NCBI RefSeq assembly: GCF_020382885.2
Contig: NC_058513.1
Coordinates: 8,527,774 to 8,591,773 of the forward strand
DNA length: 64,000 bases
Origin: Scatophagus argus
Taxonomy: Eukaryota; Chordata; Actinopteri; Scatophagidae
Direction: 5' to 3'
The position numbers and the translations under genes were made by a program. Positions 1-12,050 of this stretch are shown here, one piece after another (the stretch's first letter is position 1; each line of letters starts with the position of its first letter). The notes under the pieces were generated by a model. The model was not told the origin of the DNA. It did no database searches and was given only the letters and a program-made list of their open reading frames with translations.

Positions 1-3000
1 ATTTATCTGTGTAGAGTCTTTTTATGATTGTGATCCTACCAAATGTGGATCCCTCTGGCTCTACGTCAGAAGTTCCCTGTGTTTGAGGAGAGCCATCTGT
101 CTTTGGCACTGCTTTGGCTTCTTTTTCCATCACATTTCCAGCATCTGGTGAAAGAAAAGTACTTAAATGTATTAGTAAATCTGATCTGAAGTCCTTTAAC
201 ATCAAAATCAATCGACTCGCCACACCACCACCTACCACCACACAAAGTTGAACATATTTGCAAGTGCATGGATTTCAAAGTTATTTTTATGTTTCTCCTT
301 CAAAAAGGAGAGATTCTTAAACTTGAGGTATTTACATTACAAGGATGTCAAACATTTTTGCATAATAAAATCAAAGGTGTAATGTCTGTCTGCCTTTTCT
401 TACTCTTCCACATGCTTTATTGGTCAGTCGCTTAAATTTGTAAACTGCTCTTATTTAGTCCTAGCTGCATTAACCCTTGTATTATGTTACGGGTCAATTT
501 GACCCATTTCAGTTTTCATGTTGACCAAAGTACTGGTTATCCTTTCTTTTTCTTCCTGCAATTTTGTGACTTTTCCTCATCTTGGGTCATGAACTGGTGT
601 GTAAAATCTGGACTCTTTGATGTGTAGTAAAATGTCTGTGCAGAGTTTGTATACGAAGATGATGTTGCGGGTCATTTTGACCCGGACACTTTAATGTGGG
701 TAAATAGCTGTTTAGATCCAAATTAAACACTTTGATCTCTTTGATATACTTTGTTTAGATTGCCAAATTATTTGTATTTTGAAACAGAGGCCCAGGTGTG
801 AATGGAGGAGGAACTTTCTCACCCTTGTGCTTGTCACTGTTCTCATGTCATCTCTTTGACAAACACACCAAAATGAGCTCCAGAAGTTTTACAGTTGAAG
901 AAACTGTGGCACTGATGTTGAACTGGGATAGTGATGCAGAGGAAGAGATTTCAGAGACAGAGGATCTTTCAGAGACTGAGGACAATGTTATTGATGATCC
1001 AGATTGTCAATTTTCTTCCGATGAGGATTCAGAGGACGAGTCTGCCGTTGGATCTCCATCAGCTGAAAACCAAGGAATGCAGCAATCATCATCCACAGAG
1101 GGGACATGGACATCAAAAGATGGTAATATAAAATGGTCAACATCACCACACCAAAGCCGAGGTAGACTGTCATCTTCCAATGTCATCAAAATGACTCCCG
1201 GTCCTACACGATTTGCTGTCACACCAGTTGATGATATTCAATCAGCATTTCAGCTCTTCATATCGCCAATAGAGAAGATTATACTGGACATGACCAATTT
1301 GGAGGGGAGGCGTGTATTTCAAGAGAAATGGAAGCCACTGGATCAGACTGACTTGCATGCTTACATCGGAATTCTGGTATTAGCTGGAGTGTACAGGTCA
1401 AGGGGAGAAGCAACTGCAAGTTTGTGGAACGAAGAGAATGGAAGACCAATCTTTCGAGCAACAATGTCTCTGGAGACATTTCACATGATATCTCGTGTGA
1501 TCCGATTTGACAACTGCGACACAAGAGCTGGTCGACGTGAAAGAGACAAGTTAGCTGCGATCAGAGATGTATGGGATAAATGGGTTGAAATTCTGCCTTT
1601 GTTGTACAATCCTGGTCCCCATGTTACTGTTGTTCCATTCAGAGGGCGCTGTCCTTTCCGACAGTACATGCCCAACAAGCCCGCCAAGTATGGCATCAAA
1701 ATATGGGTAGCTTGTGATGCAAAACACAGCAACATACAGCTGCCAGCGCAAGACTGCCCGTTGGCCCTTGGTGATTTTCTATAACATTGTGGATGTGTCT
1801 GCTTACAATGCCTATGTCCTGTGGACTGAAATCAACCAACAATGGAATGCCGGAAAATTGTTCCGACGTCGGCTTTTCCTGGAACAACTCGGCAAAGCAC
1901 TTGTTACTCCTAAGATGCAGAGTCGAGCCAGGTCACCTAAAACCCCAGCAGCTGCGGCTGTCATTGAAAAGGTCAAGCTCACGTCACCCAACCAATCTGC
2001 AATGGATCCATTAGATACAGGTGTGAAGAAACGGAAGAGATGCCAGGTCTGTCCACCCCGAGATGACAGTAAAACAAGTACCTGTTGTGTGAAATGCAAG
2101 AATTACATCTGCAGAAAGCACACAATTACATTCTGTCCATCGTGTGGAGAACAATGAAAATGTTGAACATTGAAAATGGGGAAAGTCAAATGACAAACAA
2201 AAGTGTTCGTGAAGAGAGAAAATTAAAATAAAGATGTTATTGGTTTTAAAATTAAATAGTTCTTAAATATAGTGTTGGGATTAAAAATATATTGTATGTC
2301 TCTTTTCTATATGTTCCTATAATCTAAAATAAAGATGTTATTGGTTTAACCTGTTTTTGTTTTACTGTTTTTAGTTGATTTACACAGTACGGGTCAAAAT
2401 GACCCGCAACATAATCAATGTCATTTTTTTTCAACATAATACAAGGGTTAAAAAAAACTTTTGAACATGTTCCTTACTACCAAGAACAATTGTGTGTCTA
2501 AATCTTCTGATGACGGTATGTAATTGTTACCTGGAGAAGAAGATTCGTGATTGGTAGGTTCATCCTGGTCTGGGATCCCAGAATAAGTCAAAGATAAATC
2601 AAGTTTTGCCTGTGAAAACAAAGTAATATTTCAAAGCCCGTTATTTTCTCCAGATGTATTTTCACTGGACAGCAGTGACAGCAGAACTTGGTCAAATCCA
2701 TTTGTGCAAAATAACTAATTTCTGATTCATACCTGTGGAGTGAAAATATATTTGTAGAGTTTGTAATGTCTCACATAGCTTTTATGGATGTACTCTAAGA
2801 TACAGTTCACCTCCTCAGAGCTGAAGAGGTTGATGCTAAAGGGAGGTCGCTGTAGTGGACAAATGTGACAATCATGAAAATGTACAGATGTGAAATGATA
2901 TTATGAATTTAAAAAAAAACTTCTAAATGCTTTACAAACCCTGACAGAGTGACAAAGAAGCAGCTCCTTGCAGTATTTGAAACAGTATTCTATATTGTTG

Positions 3001-3981
3001 ACTGGAGTTTCTGCAAGAAAAGAGTTGCAAGCATTCAGCAAAAAGTTAAGGACCATTTAAATTAATTGAACTGTATTTTGTCTTACCATCTAAATACTGA
3101 AAAATACTATTATTAAATAGATAAATACTATTAGTAAATAGACCTGACAGGCAATATCACAGTGTACTGTAAATATACACTGTCAGCTGTCATTTAAGTA
3201 TCTTTGATTTTTCAAAGCTTTTGAAAGCCTGTTCCATTTCAAATTTCTAACTACACAAGAGTGATAATGATAAAATCACTAAATAACCAGTAATAATAAT
3301 AAGTTCTCATACCTACGTTAGCCTCATGGATGGACTTGATGATGGACAGGAGAGCAGAAGTTTGTTCCTTTTTGAATCTGCGTCCTCTACAAAACAGCAC
3401 TGTGTGCACATACAACTCCAGCAGAACTCCTCTTTTTGGTTCAGGGAGGTCAACTCCAAACACACTGCATAAAACACTGTCACAGAGGAGAACAAGTGTG
3501 ACTCGAAAATATGTCAGTGATATGTGTGATTGTACATAACTACATAGATGTGTTTGTGATGGGGGGGGGGGGACCTCTCCAGATCAGGAATGGACCTCCT
3601 TTTGTCGATCTCCTCCATGTCATGGTAGCTTACATCTGTCCTGAAAACAGCCCAGGAATGGATTCAGTTTTCAACGTGGTATGTTTATGTAAGGGTTAAA
3701 CACAGCAGCAAGAAATAAAGTGAACATTATCTGGATTGTGGACACAGCTCTCACCATAGCATCACTTTAGCTTTCCGCGTCTCCGGTGCCTACAGAACAA
3801 AACAATGTTTGCTTTAGATGCAAAACATTGCAAGGGCAATACTGAAAGCATATGAATCTTTACGTTTTAATTACATGATTAAAAACCCAAAACAAGTTAA
3901 TCGAGTAGGTCCAAGTGAGCCCAGCACCAGCCTAACTACTCGAACTAAACTTGTAAAGCCTACCGTCAGTTTCGTATCCAT
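1..3981 (-). CDS. cfap119: CFAP119 (CCDC189)-like cilia and flagella protein, 3' part outside window
   Basis: The exons read on the minus strand are 3964-3981, 3755-3789, 3575-3640, 3313-3464, 2940-3010, 2733-2849, 2531-2609 and 1-144 (open at the window edge), and they stay in phase. They give about 227 residues starting MDTKLTAPETRKAKVMLW. The central part, with FSSEEVNCILEYIHKSY followed by RHYKLYKYIFTPQ and LDLSLTYSGIP, is what I recognise from CFAP119, formerly CCDC189 or C16orf93, an axonemal or sperm flagellum protein. An earlier stretch, EQTSALLSIIKSIHEANV, also fits. The start is the only ATG of the first exon and has a good donor behind it. The donor of the 3575-3640 exon is weak and runs straight into a G/C homopolymer. 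The seventh intron (145-2530) holds a piggyBac element. The last visible exon could end at a donor-like GTAGGA near 37 instead of running to base 1. Identity is from memory of the family, not from a search. Confidence 0.8.
474..2447 (+). mobile_element. piggyBac-family DNA transposon, internally deleted copy
   Basis: The element is bounded by TTAA at 470-473 and 2448-2451, the target duplication typical of piggyBac, and its ends read CCCTTGTATTATGTT on both strands. The inner palindrome GGGTCAATTTGACCC (491-505) recurs as a variant at 668-682 and as GGGTCAAAATGACCC (2391-2405), so the terminal repeats are composite and unequal. It lies inside an intron of the CFAP119 homologue, in the opposite orientation to that gene. 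It carries a transposase gene that has lost its catalytic core, so it is non-autonomous. The near-intact ends and the still readable reading frames suggest that it is not very old. Confidence 0.92.
873..2157 (+). pseudogene. piggyBac transposase (PGBD4-like), catalytic core deleted
   Basis: The first reading frame starts at the ATG at 873 (MSSRSFTVEETVALML) and runs to 1784. It has an acidic N-terminal region and then the conserved part ending VVPFRGRCPFRQYMPNKPAKYGIK. A second frame, used from about 1725 to 2157, carries the family's RKTARWPLVIFYNIVDVSAY segment and the cysteine-rich C-terminal domain (CQVC, CVKC, CRKH, CPSC). Between the two, roughly 200 residues of the usual transposase are missing and the frame changes. 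Family members read VDEQLVPFRG or similar where this copy reads VTVVPFRG, so the first catalytic aspartate is gone too. The second and third catalytic aspartates fall in the deleted block. The C-terminal zinc-binding domain looks complete. No active enzyme can come from this copy. An upstream in-frame GTG at 798 is not a credible start. Confidence 0.9.
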
Positions 3982-4242
3982 CCCTTAATTCTTCAGCCGT
4001 GTTACAAGCTGAGCAAACTGCAGAAGTTAACAGAAAAACAAGTGCGATCGATTTGGTTTTACGCTGTCATAAAATAACACACATTTGAAAAAAAAAATCC
4101 AAACAAATAAATAAGTAATAAAAAACAGATGCTGTCTTTAAAAAAATCACCGGTTGATGTAAAAGTATTTGGTGAAACCTTATCCAGACAAAAACGGGCT
4201 TCGATGATATGATGAACCTGGGTCATTTCCTGTTTGGCTGCC

Positions 4243-5378
4243 GCGGTGTATCCTAGCAACACTACCTTTATTTTTTCTTCTTCTTTTTCCGGTTTAGTGC
4301 AGGGTACAGAATCGTGTAAGCAAATTTAATATACACATGCAAAAATCTAGTAAACATATGTCGGAAAATGTTGGAATTCACTATTGATGGCATGTCATCA
4401 CTCACAGATTATTTTAATTCACATAGAAGTCGAAAATTGTCTTCAACTGGCAAATAAACCACAAGTATTACAATGACGAGGTCAAAACGTAACGTAACTA
4501 GACTATACCACTACGTTAACTGTTAGTGATAATGTTTGTATATTACAACTATTGCAAACTTAGTTGACTTAGTTGATATTAGGCTAAAGCACAGAAAGCT
4601 ACAAATTCTGCTACTAATAATAAAAATATAAATGATAATAAACAACGCAACACAGTGACCCAAACAAGCCAGGTTAAATAGTTAAAAAAAAAGAAACTCC
4701 TCTTACAAATTATTATCAGTGTGTGAATTGCACGGCTCTCTGTCGCTGCTGCATGGCAGCTGTATCCATGGCGACAAGATAAAGCTGCCTGAGTGTTCAC
4801 GTTTTGTTTATGTTTTCGGGGTCATTTTGGTCATTTTTAACACTCTAGGTGATAAGTTGGGTGTCGTTACAGCCTTGTGAGACACATTGTGTGATACTGG
4901 AAAGCTTTTGGGTAATTTATGGTTACCACTGCGACTTCCGTGTTTGCCTGTTTACGCCTGGGTAAGTGATGCAGACTGCTGATTTGTACTATGGAGTGAC
5001 AGGAGCCGGGCTTCACCTTCCTATTCCCCTGGGTTCATGTTTCAGCAGTAACATTAGGCCACAGCATCTCCCTAAAGTAGTCGTGGAAAGCTCGCACTGG
5101 CCCCGAGAGTGCTTGTCCACACTGACTGAGCTGTGCAGCGCAGTTTAAGAACATTATCCCCTTCTAATCCACTTTGCCTTCTGCTGCATGCAGGTGGACA
5201 GACTGTCAGATGGAGCAGTGGGGTACAATCCAACGGCCGCTTCCATATTTAATTGCTCTTTCATTCTGGAAACTGAACCATTTCTTGCGCTGATCTTGGA
5301 TACTGGATTTCATCTGTTGTTTTTCAATATCCTTAATTACCTACTGTCCAATTTGTAATCAGCAGTGTGTCTTTAGAC
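4243..5378. promoter_or_regulatory. Divergent promoter region between CFAP119 and the tubby-family gene
   Basis: This stretch lies between the CFAP119 start codon (3981, minus) and the tubby-family start codon (5379, plus). It has two candidate RFX X-box sites: GTATCCTAGCAAC at 4248-4260 and GTATCCATGGCGAC at 4762-4775. A likely 5'UTR exon of the tubby gene ends at the strong donor G|GTAAGTG at 4961. The next exon probably begins after TGCATGCAG at 5193 and runs through the start codon to 5420. Exact transcription starts cannot be seen. The rest of the stretch is AT-rich and shows nothing else. Confidence 0.5.
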
Positions 5379-8300
5379 ATGGAGGACTCAGACATCCGAC
5401 AACAGAAGCTGGAAAACCAGGTAAAGAAACAAGGGTTACTGTGGTATGTGACATCATTTACACATGCATTATCACAGGTATGTTTTGATTTATTTTTAAT
5501 CTAGTACAAGAATTACAATTTGATTTGTACAATACACAACAATTTACAACTAGTAGGTTAAGCTGTTTTCCTTTATCAATATTTATGTAGGATAAATATC
5601 ATTTCATAGTCCATGCTGACGGTGGAGCAAAGGTTGTAACATATTCCTTGTTTAAATGGCTAACGAGTGATTAAAAGTGAGGATGAGCTTTGAAAAGAAA
5701 TAAAGCTTTCTTGAGTCTCATGAGGTCATGGCTACCTGTGTCAGAACCACCTGCTGTTTGGAGCCACTGCTCAACTTTAAGTCACAGACCTTTTACACCC
5801 TTCAGTGTGTGGGCCCAAAACACTATTACATAAATATCTTACACCAGGAAAATCAGTATAGTAATATCTGCACATAATCCGTGGGAAACGTATTGATATT
5901 AATATTAATAGTAACTGTAACAATCTAACAGTGTAAATCCTAAATTAATACTAATAGTAGAAGTAGTAAATAGTAACAATGATGCACTGAAAGTGAGATA
6001 ACATTAAGAATACCTTTTTCTGTTGTATGTTGAGAGGAAAAAATAATTCAAGCTATTACTGGGCTCCTGACTGTAAAGAGATAAGAACTACTTTTTTTTT
6101 TTTCATGGCTGTATACTCATATATGAACACTGACAGATAAATTAAAAGTCTAAAACTCAATCATCCCACAGCGAACCCTTTTGATGAAAAAGCAGCAAAA
6201 GAAGAGGGCTGATTGTCAGATGGTGGTAGCCAATCGGGACACTCGCCAAAAGCCAAAAAACCGAAAGCATAAAGCTACGCACTCTGATGAAACACCTCTG
6301 CTGATCAGCCAATCCCTGAGCAACACTTCACTTAGTGGTTAGTACCGGCATAATTTATTATTTTAGGTAACAGAATAACTGGCATTAATACAGAATAATG
6401 TGATTATATTCAGTTTCTTAAATAATATTAAATACAAGTTGTATTTGTTTGTTTTTTTTCTGGAGATCAAGTTGAACATGCCCATGATAACCCCTTGGAT
6501 GAGATCACATTGGGTGAATGCGACATGACAATGAACATGACGTTGGATGAGCCTTTAGAGAAGCATGTTGCTCCCAAGAAAATGAACTTGGAAATCGACA
6601 AGGAGCCCGAGGTGAAGTGTGAAGTGGAGAGTGATGCTCATGTGGAGGAAAAAAAGACAAGGAAGAAAGAAGTGAAAAAAGAAAAAGCCAAACGTGAGCA
6701 TATGCAAAGCAGAATGTTTACTCTAAACCGAATGTATTTCTATGTTGTTTGGAGCCTGGGTTGTGTACTCGTGTATGCACATGTAAAGCGAGTAAACTCT
6801 TTGCTTTAGTGAATGATTCACTGCTTTTACAGAGATGGAACAGACTGATGAAAAGGATATGGAGAAGGAAAAATACAAGGAGAAAAAAGCTAAGAAGAAA
6901 GACAAAGTGAAAGAATCTGAAGACCCACAGAAGACAAACAAGACAACAAAACAAGAGCGTAAAAGTAACATTGATGTTCAGTTTGTAATTAACATAACAC
7001 TACTCTGCCTAATAGTCTGTGCATGTTGTGTATATGGAGTAAAAACCTTTCCACTAACTCACAGTATTCAGTATTAAGCTTGAATATTTGACACACTTCA
7101 GTTTTTAACATACAAGCTGTACAAGCTTTTACAGCACTGAAGCGTCTTGTCTTTTGCAGAAAAGAACTCAACCCAGGAGAAAGAGTCAGTGGCAGAGGTG
7201 GCAAGTCCAAAGAAGAATAAACGTGATGACAGTGACATTGAGGAGGAAGAGGAGTCCCAGACACCTGTCCCACAGTCACCTAAGAGGAAAAAACAACTGG
7301 ACACATGTGAGCAATAATCTGTCTGCTTATGATCAACAATACCTTGAAGTTGCTGCATGGAATCACGTTGCATGTGTCACCTCAACAGCCAGGTGCCAAA
7401 TAAGTGACGAGAGCAAAGAGGAGGAAACCCAGGACAAGGAACAAAAAGGAAAAAAGACAAACAAAGAAGAGAAAACTACCCCAAGTCTGGCCTCCCTTAA
7501 CTCCAACTACAGGGAGGGTTCATCCTCAGGCAGCGAATCTAATGAAAGAGTGAGACATTACAAACTCTCCGTTGAATTGAACTCATTTGTCACAGAAAGC
7601 ATATAAAAATGTGATGTAATCATTTATTATCATTGCAGTCATCATCTCCGATGTCAGTGGAGGATCTTGAGAAATTTGCTTTGCGTCCAGCTCCCAGAGA
7701 TGTGACGATCCAGTGTCGAGTGACCAGGGACAGGAGAGGCATGGAGAAAGGCATTTACCCGACTTACTACCTCCACATGGAGAAGGAGGATGGCAAGAGG
7801 GTTGGCACTTATGCAAAAAAAATTGAATCCAGTCATTGATTTTGGATCCAATCTGTCTATGTTTGCTCCAACATTTGTTTTGTTATCGTGCCATCCAAGG
7901 TGTTTCTAATGGCAGGCAGGAAAAGGAAGAAGTGCAAAACATCCAACTACCTCATTTCCACCGACCCAACAAATCTGTCCAGAGACACAAGCTGCTACAT
8001 AGGAAAACTAAGGTATAACACTCTTTTATTTCCACCTTGTTAATGCATACTGCACCAATACGTTCAGCTCCTCTTTTTAATTCTCTGATGTCTTTTTTTA
8101 AGATCTCAAACCTGGACCTGATGTACTTATTTATGGCAGCCACACTGACGTGTCATAGCAGGAAAAAAAATAACAACCTTAATGAAAACTGCATTTCATT
8201 TAGGTGTCTCAGTCTCTTAGCTTGTGCCCACTGGCTCAGCGGTAAGGCTAATGGGGTGCTCACATTGTTAACGACATTAGAAACACATGTGCTTTTGCTG

Positions 8301-9496
8301 AGAAGTAAAAACATCAGCTGCAAAAAAAAGGGTCTATAAAAGAAAGTGTTGCTGAAATTAAAATAGCAAGATTTTAGGAATCTCTTTTTTTTCACTTCCA
8401 CCTGTCCACGATGCAGCATGACAAAAGACAAGTGACTTACATTTATACATTTTCATACTTCACCTACATCTGTTTTGTGGATTGCACTTCATACTAATAA
8501 TATAATAAAAACTATTATATGGAGGGATTTTGGAGACAGTCATTTTATAGAGAAGAAAGAAGAGAATGCACCCTATGGCTGTTATTCTTCATTTTGGCAA
8601 AGCTGACATTTTCATTTTCCACCTAAGACAGGATTTCCTACCATGTATCTGATGAGACTCTTCTGTGTCAGGTCCAATGTTCTGGGTACAAAGTTCACAG
8701 TCTATGATGGGGGTGAAAACCCAGAGAAAAAGCCTTTCATCAAAGAGTGTGAATCGGTGCGGCAAGAGCTGGCAGCAATTTGCTATGTGAGTCTGAACCT
8801 TCTCTATACGACTAGCATCCCACATAACACAGCATATCCAGAGATAAAAATCTGCAATGCAATTGGCTTTCATTTTGCAGGAGACAAATGTGCTGGGTTT
8901 TAAGGGCCCCAGGAAAATGATGGTGATCATCCCAGGCATGTTGGAGAACGACGAAAGAGTGGCGATTCGTCCAAAAAATGTATGTTTAAAAAATAAAACC
9001 TGGGATGGTGTAGATTAAGTGTGGAATATTTCAGAGGAATGACATTTTGGCCTTATTGTAGGACCTCGAGACTCTGCTGGTTCGCCATGCGAACGGCAAC
9101 ACAGACAAACTGGTCACCCTGGTGAACAAATCCCCAAGCTGGAACGAACAGACTCAGTCATACGTGCTTAACTTCCACGGACGTGTCACCCAGGCCTCCG
9201 TCAAGAACTTCCAGATCATCCACCCTGACAACGGTAAACTGAAACTGACTTATTGTCTGTTTTGGCCATTTCAACAAACAACTAACAAATAACTAGGAAA
9301 AAGTTTGACTTTATAACATCACCGTCATCCATCACCTCCCTTTGTGCTGATGTCTTTTCCAGACGATTACATAGTGATGCAGTTTGGTCGTGTAGCTGAG
9401 GACGTCTTCTCCATGGATTACAGCTTCCCTTTGTGTGCCCTGCAAGCCTTTGCCATCACCTTGTCGTCCTTTGATGGCAAACTGGCCTGTGAGTGA
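5379..9496 (+). CDS. Tubby-family protein (TUB/TULP-like), 554 aa
   Basis: The twelve coding exons are 5379-5420, 6172-6337, 6466-6693, 6833-6958, 7160-7306, 7389-7549, 7639-7800, 7900-8012, 8672-8786, 8881-8979, 9062-9233 and 9363-9496. They are in phase throughout. The N-terminus ([21 protein letters not shown]) matches the helix that in TUB and TULP3 binds IFT-A. Residues about 80-290 are lysine and glutamate rich and low complexity, as in TULP1. The C-terminal tubby domain (about 299-554) has [15 protein letters not shown] (phosphoinositide-binding face), [38 protein letters not shown], and the family's invariant end FDGKLACE. Tubby proteins deliver membrane receptors into cilia and bind PI(4,5)P2. 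The mix of a TUB/TULP3-like N-terminus and a TULP1-like middle prevents a confident paralogue name. Part of the domain is unusual ([21 protein letters not shown] in place of the common RWQNK version). Confidence 0.93.
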
Positions 9497-9545
9497 CTCA
9501 TGCTGGTGTGCCTCAAGTGCTTAACTAGATCCCTGATCTAGATTG

Positions 9546-9583
9546 GAAACAAACAAACAAACAAACAAACAAAATAAAATAAA
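9546..9583 (+). repeat. (AAAC)n / AAAAT simple repeat
   Basis: Six tandem AAAC-type units are followed by AAAAT-type units just after the tubby-family stop codon. The run includes AATAAA words that could serve as the polyadenylation signal of that gene. Confidence 0.85.
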
Positions 9584-11269
9584 GAGCACCCATAATTTTC
9601 CACAGGGTTATTTATCATGTTTTGCATCCTGGTGGATTGAAACACTTCATATAAAACAAATATGGACAAAAACGAATCGCCACAGTCTTAGACTTGTTTT
9701 ATAGATCCAGTCATATTTTACCACTGATTTTATATGGAAGCAATGTTTTTCGAGTCAGTACAAGTTCATTTAATGGTCTCTCTTTTTATATTTGCCAGAT
9801 GTATAAAGAACTCATGCAATTAAAAGTTTGAGGATGATTATGTAAACACTGTGAGTGAAATATTAAGTGGTGATACTACAAGGTCTGCAAAGTTGTTTTT
9901 TTTTTTGGTTTTTTTTTTCGTTAAATAGAAATATGGTTCTGAACTGCATGCACTTCACTGTCCATCAGAGTGTTACATCTCTTGTTATTTTCAAAAGTTT
10001 GACTTATGTGTGCTTCGACAATCATCCCCTCACATCTCCACATGGTCAGATTACATGTTATTTTCCACTTGAGGTCACATCTTAAGAGTCTTTATCACAA
10101 AGAAGGAAACATTTTTATCAAAGTATAAAAATCTGAAAAAACTGCAACAAGTTGCAGGTAGGGCCGACCGTGCCAGGGCTTGTGCTGTTGCGCAATATTT
10201 TCAGACTCAAACACATTTCTTTCTCACGAGAACTTCGTTGCTGATCTGAAGCTCTCACTGCTTCATTTGAGGGACAGAAAGTCGGTCTCTTCAAATAAAA
10301 ATAGGCCTCCGCTATGCTCTGTGGAACAGTAAGATGATCAGAAGTGCACAGATATTTTTGATAGCGTAAAATGCCCAAATTAAACATCACGTTGACCTGA
10401 TTATCTGTGTGGTAATGTGCTGTGTGCTTGTTTCCTGTTCAAAGGCTTAACAAGACTAGACAAGTATAAAAACAGAGTCTTGCAGGTGTTGTTAACTTGC
10501 TAACTTTTAGCCCTTGGTAGTTCTTGCTGCAATAATTCACTTGTGATGAAAATGGCACATATTGCCCCTTTGGACCACAATTTAACAGTCTGGTAAAATG
10601 CACCTAAATACAAATCATCTTTTGTCCTAATCGGACTGAAAACAAACATTTTCAGTTGACCAAGGTTTGCTGGCGATGACTTCCTCTTGATCTACTGCAG
10701 ATTACCACATGCACTACTGTTAGAACTACCCAACACAGTGAGACACAGCACATGTCTGTATCACTGTGTGTGAGCTCGTTTGTTCACAGACTTTAAATCT
10801 ACAAAATCAACTCAGAGGAAGACAGCTCGTATCTTTTAGAGAATCACTGGAGCATATGACCAACATTCAGATGATCTCCTTCCACTGCTCGACACGTTGC
10901 ACAACATTCTCATATGTTGCACGACTGATATATCCTAATTTCAATTTACTCCACCTAGAATTTAAAATGTGTTTTGTCTTTTTAGAGCATAAATAGTGCA
11001 ACTTGGACAATTTTTTTTTTACAGGAATAAAAAGAAAATCTCTCTGCTAAAAGCAGCCCATTATCTATTCTAATTTACTATGCTAGATGTGGGACGTGTT
11101 AGTGTAAAAATTGATGTTCAGTACAAACAAAATTCAATACACGTTGGTAATAGTTTATGGAAAAACAAATGTGGGTTGTGTGAAGGATGACTGTGGGTTT
11201 TGTGTGAATGGAATGAGAGTATTTATTCATTTATTTATGATTTATTTTAGAGAACCTTTTTTTTTACAT

Positions 11270-11350
11270 ACTGAGCCCGATTCTTGAGTGCACCTGAAAT
11301 TTCGTCTTCTGTAATCTTCTGTACAATGACAATAAAGAATCTTAATCTTA
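11270..11350 (+). repeat. LINE (L2/CR1-type) 3' tail fragment
   Basis: The words TGAAATTTCGTCTTCTG and ACAATGACAATAAAGAATCT, followed by a short TCTTAA/TTAATCT repeat, match the 3' ends of fish L2-type LINEs as I know them. No reverse-transcriptase sequence is present, so this is a heavily 5'-truncated insertion. The exact 5' limit cannot be set by eye. Confidence 0.65.
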
Positions 11351-12050
11351 ATAATAAAAGCATGGATCAAGCACATCAACTTAGAACAGATGCACAGATG
11401 TCACTGGATAGTTGGTTAAACAAGATTTCAAATCCTTTGGATAATCAATCTAAGGGTGGGAACTCGCGGGACAAGTTTGTGCAATAAGTTGTTGTTGTGA
11501 AAAGCTGAATTTCACCATTGCGTGTAAAATTTTGCTGTCTTATCAACTCCTCAATCAAAGTGAGAGGCACAGAGCTGATGTGAAATTTCTCCCAGCTTTG
11601 TGCCTGTTCAGTAAGGCACCATGAGTAAGAACTTCTCTTGCATTTAGATACACCTCAGTTCACTATGAAGGGTACATTAACAGACTTACAGAGCATTTCA
11701 GATTTTGCATTGTAACACAAAGCAAGTAAAATAGGGTCTGATCATTAAAAAAACAATGAAACAGAGTTTTATGAAAAGCCATACTAAAGTCAGCGTGATA
11801 GATTATGTTGTTGTGACACGAGATTCAAGCTCTACCCCTTTCACACACTTACCAGTCCTCTTGTGAAAGCACATCCTCTCCCACCTGTGGCATTTGAGCG
11901 ATAGTGATCAGTGTGAGAAGACTGACTGAAACCTCCCTCCCTCAGTCTACATTAAGAACGTTTCAGGGCAGCATAACTCGATCAAGACCTCTCTGGGCTG
12001 AGCTGATGTATGGACCATCTGGTGTGATGGACTGGTGCTCTCCACCGAGG

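Larger units (their letters stand above)
9497..12050 (+). other. Intergenic stretch: tubby-gene 3'UTR and il21r upstream region
   Basis: The tubby gene probably ends near the AATAAA signals around 9568-9583, next to an (AAAC)n run. The rest has no convincing coding exon on either strand. It holds a LINE-like 3' tail near 11270-11345 and, beyond about 11820, the probable promoter and 5'UTR of il21r. An open frame beginning at 11904 joins the il21r start but has no ATG-supported family sequence upstream of 12051. Confidence 0.6.

Noticed and set aside
8218-8262. tRNA A-box-like word TGGCTCAGCGG
   Set aside because: No B box follows at the right distance and no cloverleaf can be drawn.
8589-8939. 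A 116-codon minus-strand frame
   Set aside because: It is the antisense shadow of two tubby-domain exons (8672-8786 and 8881-8979).
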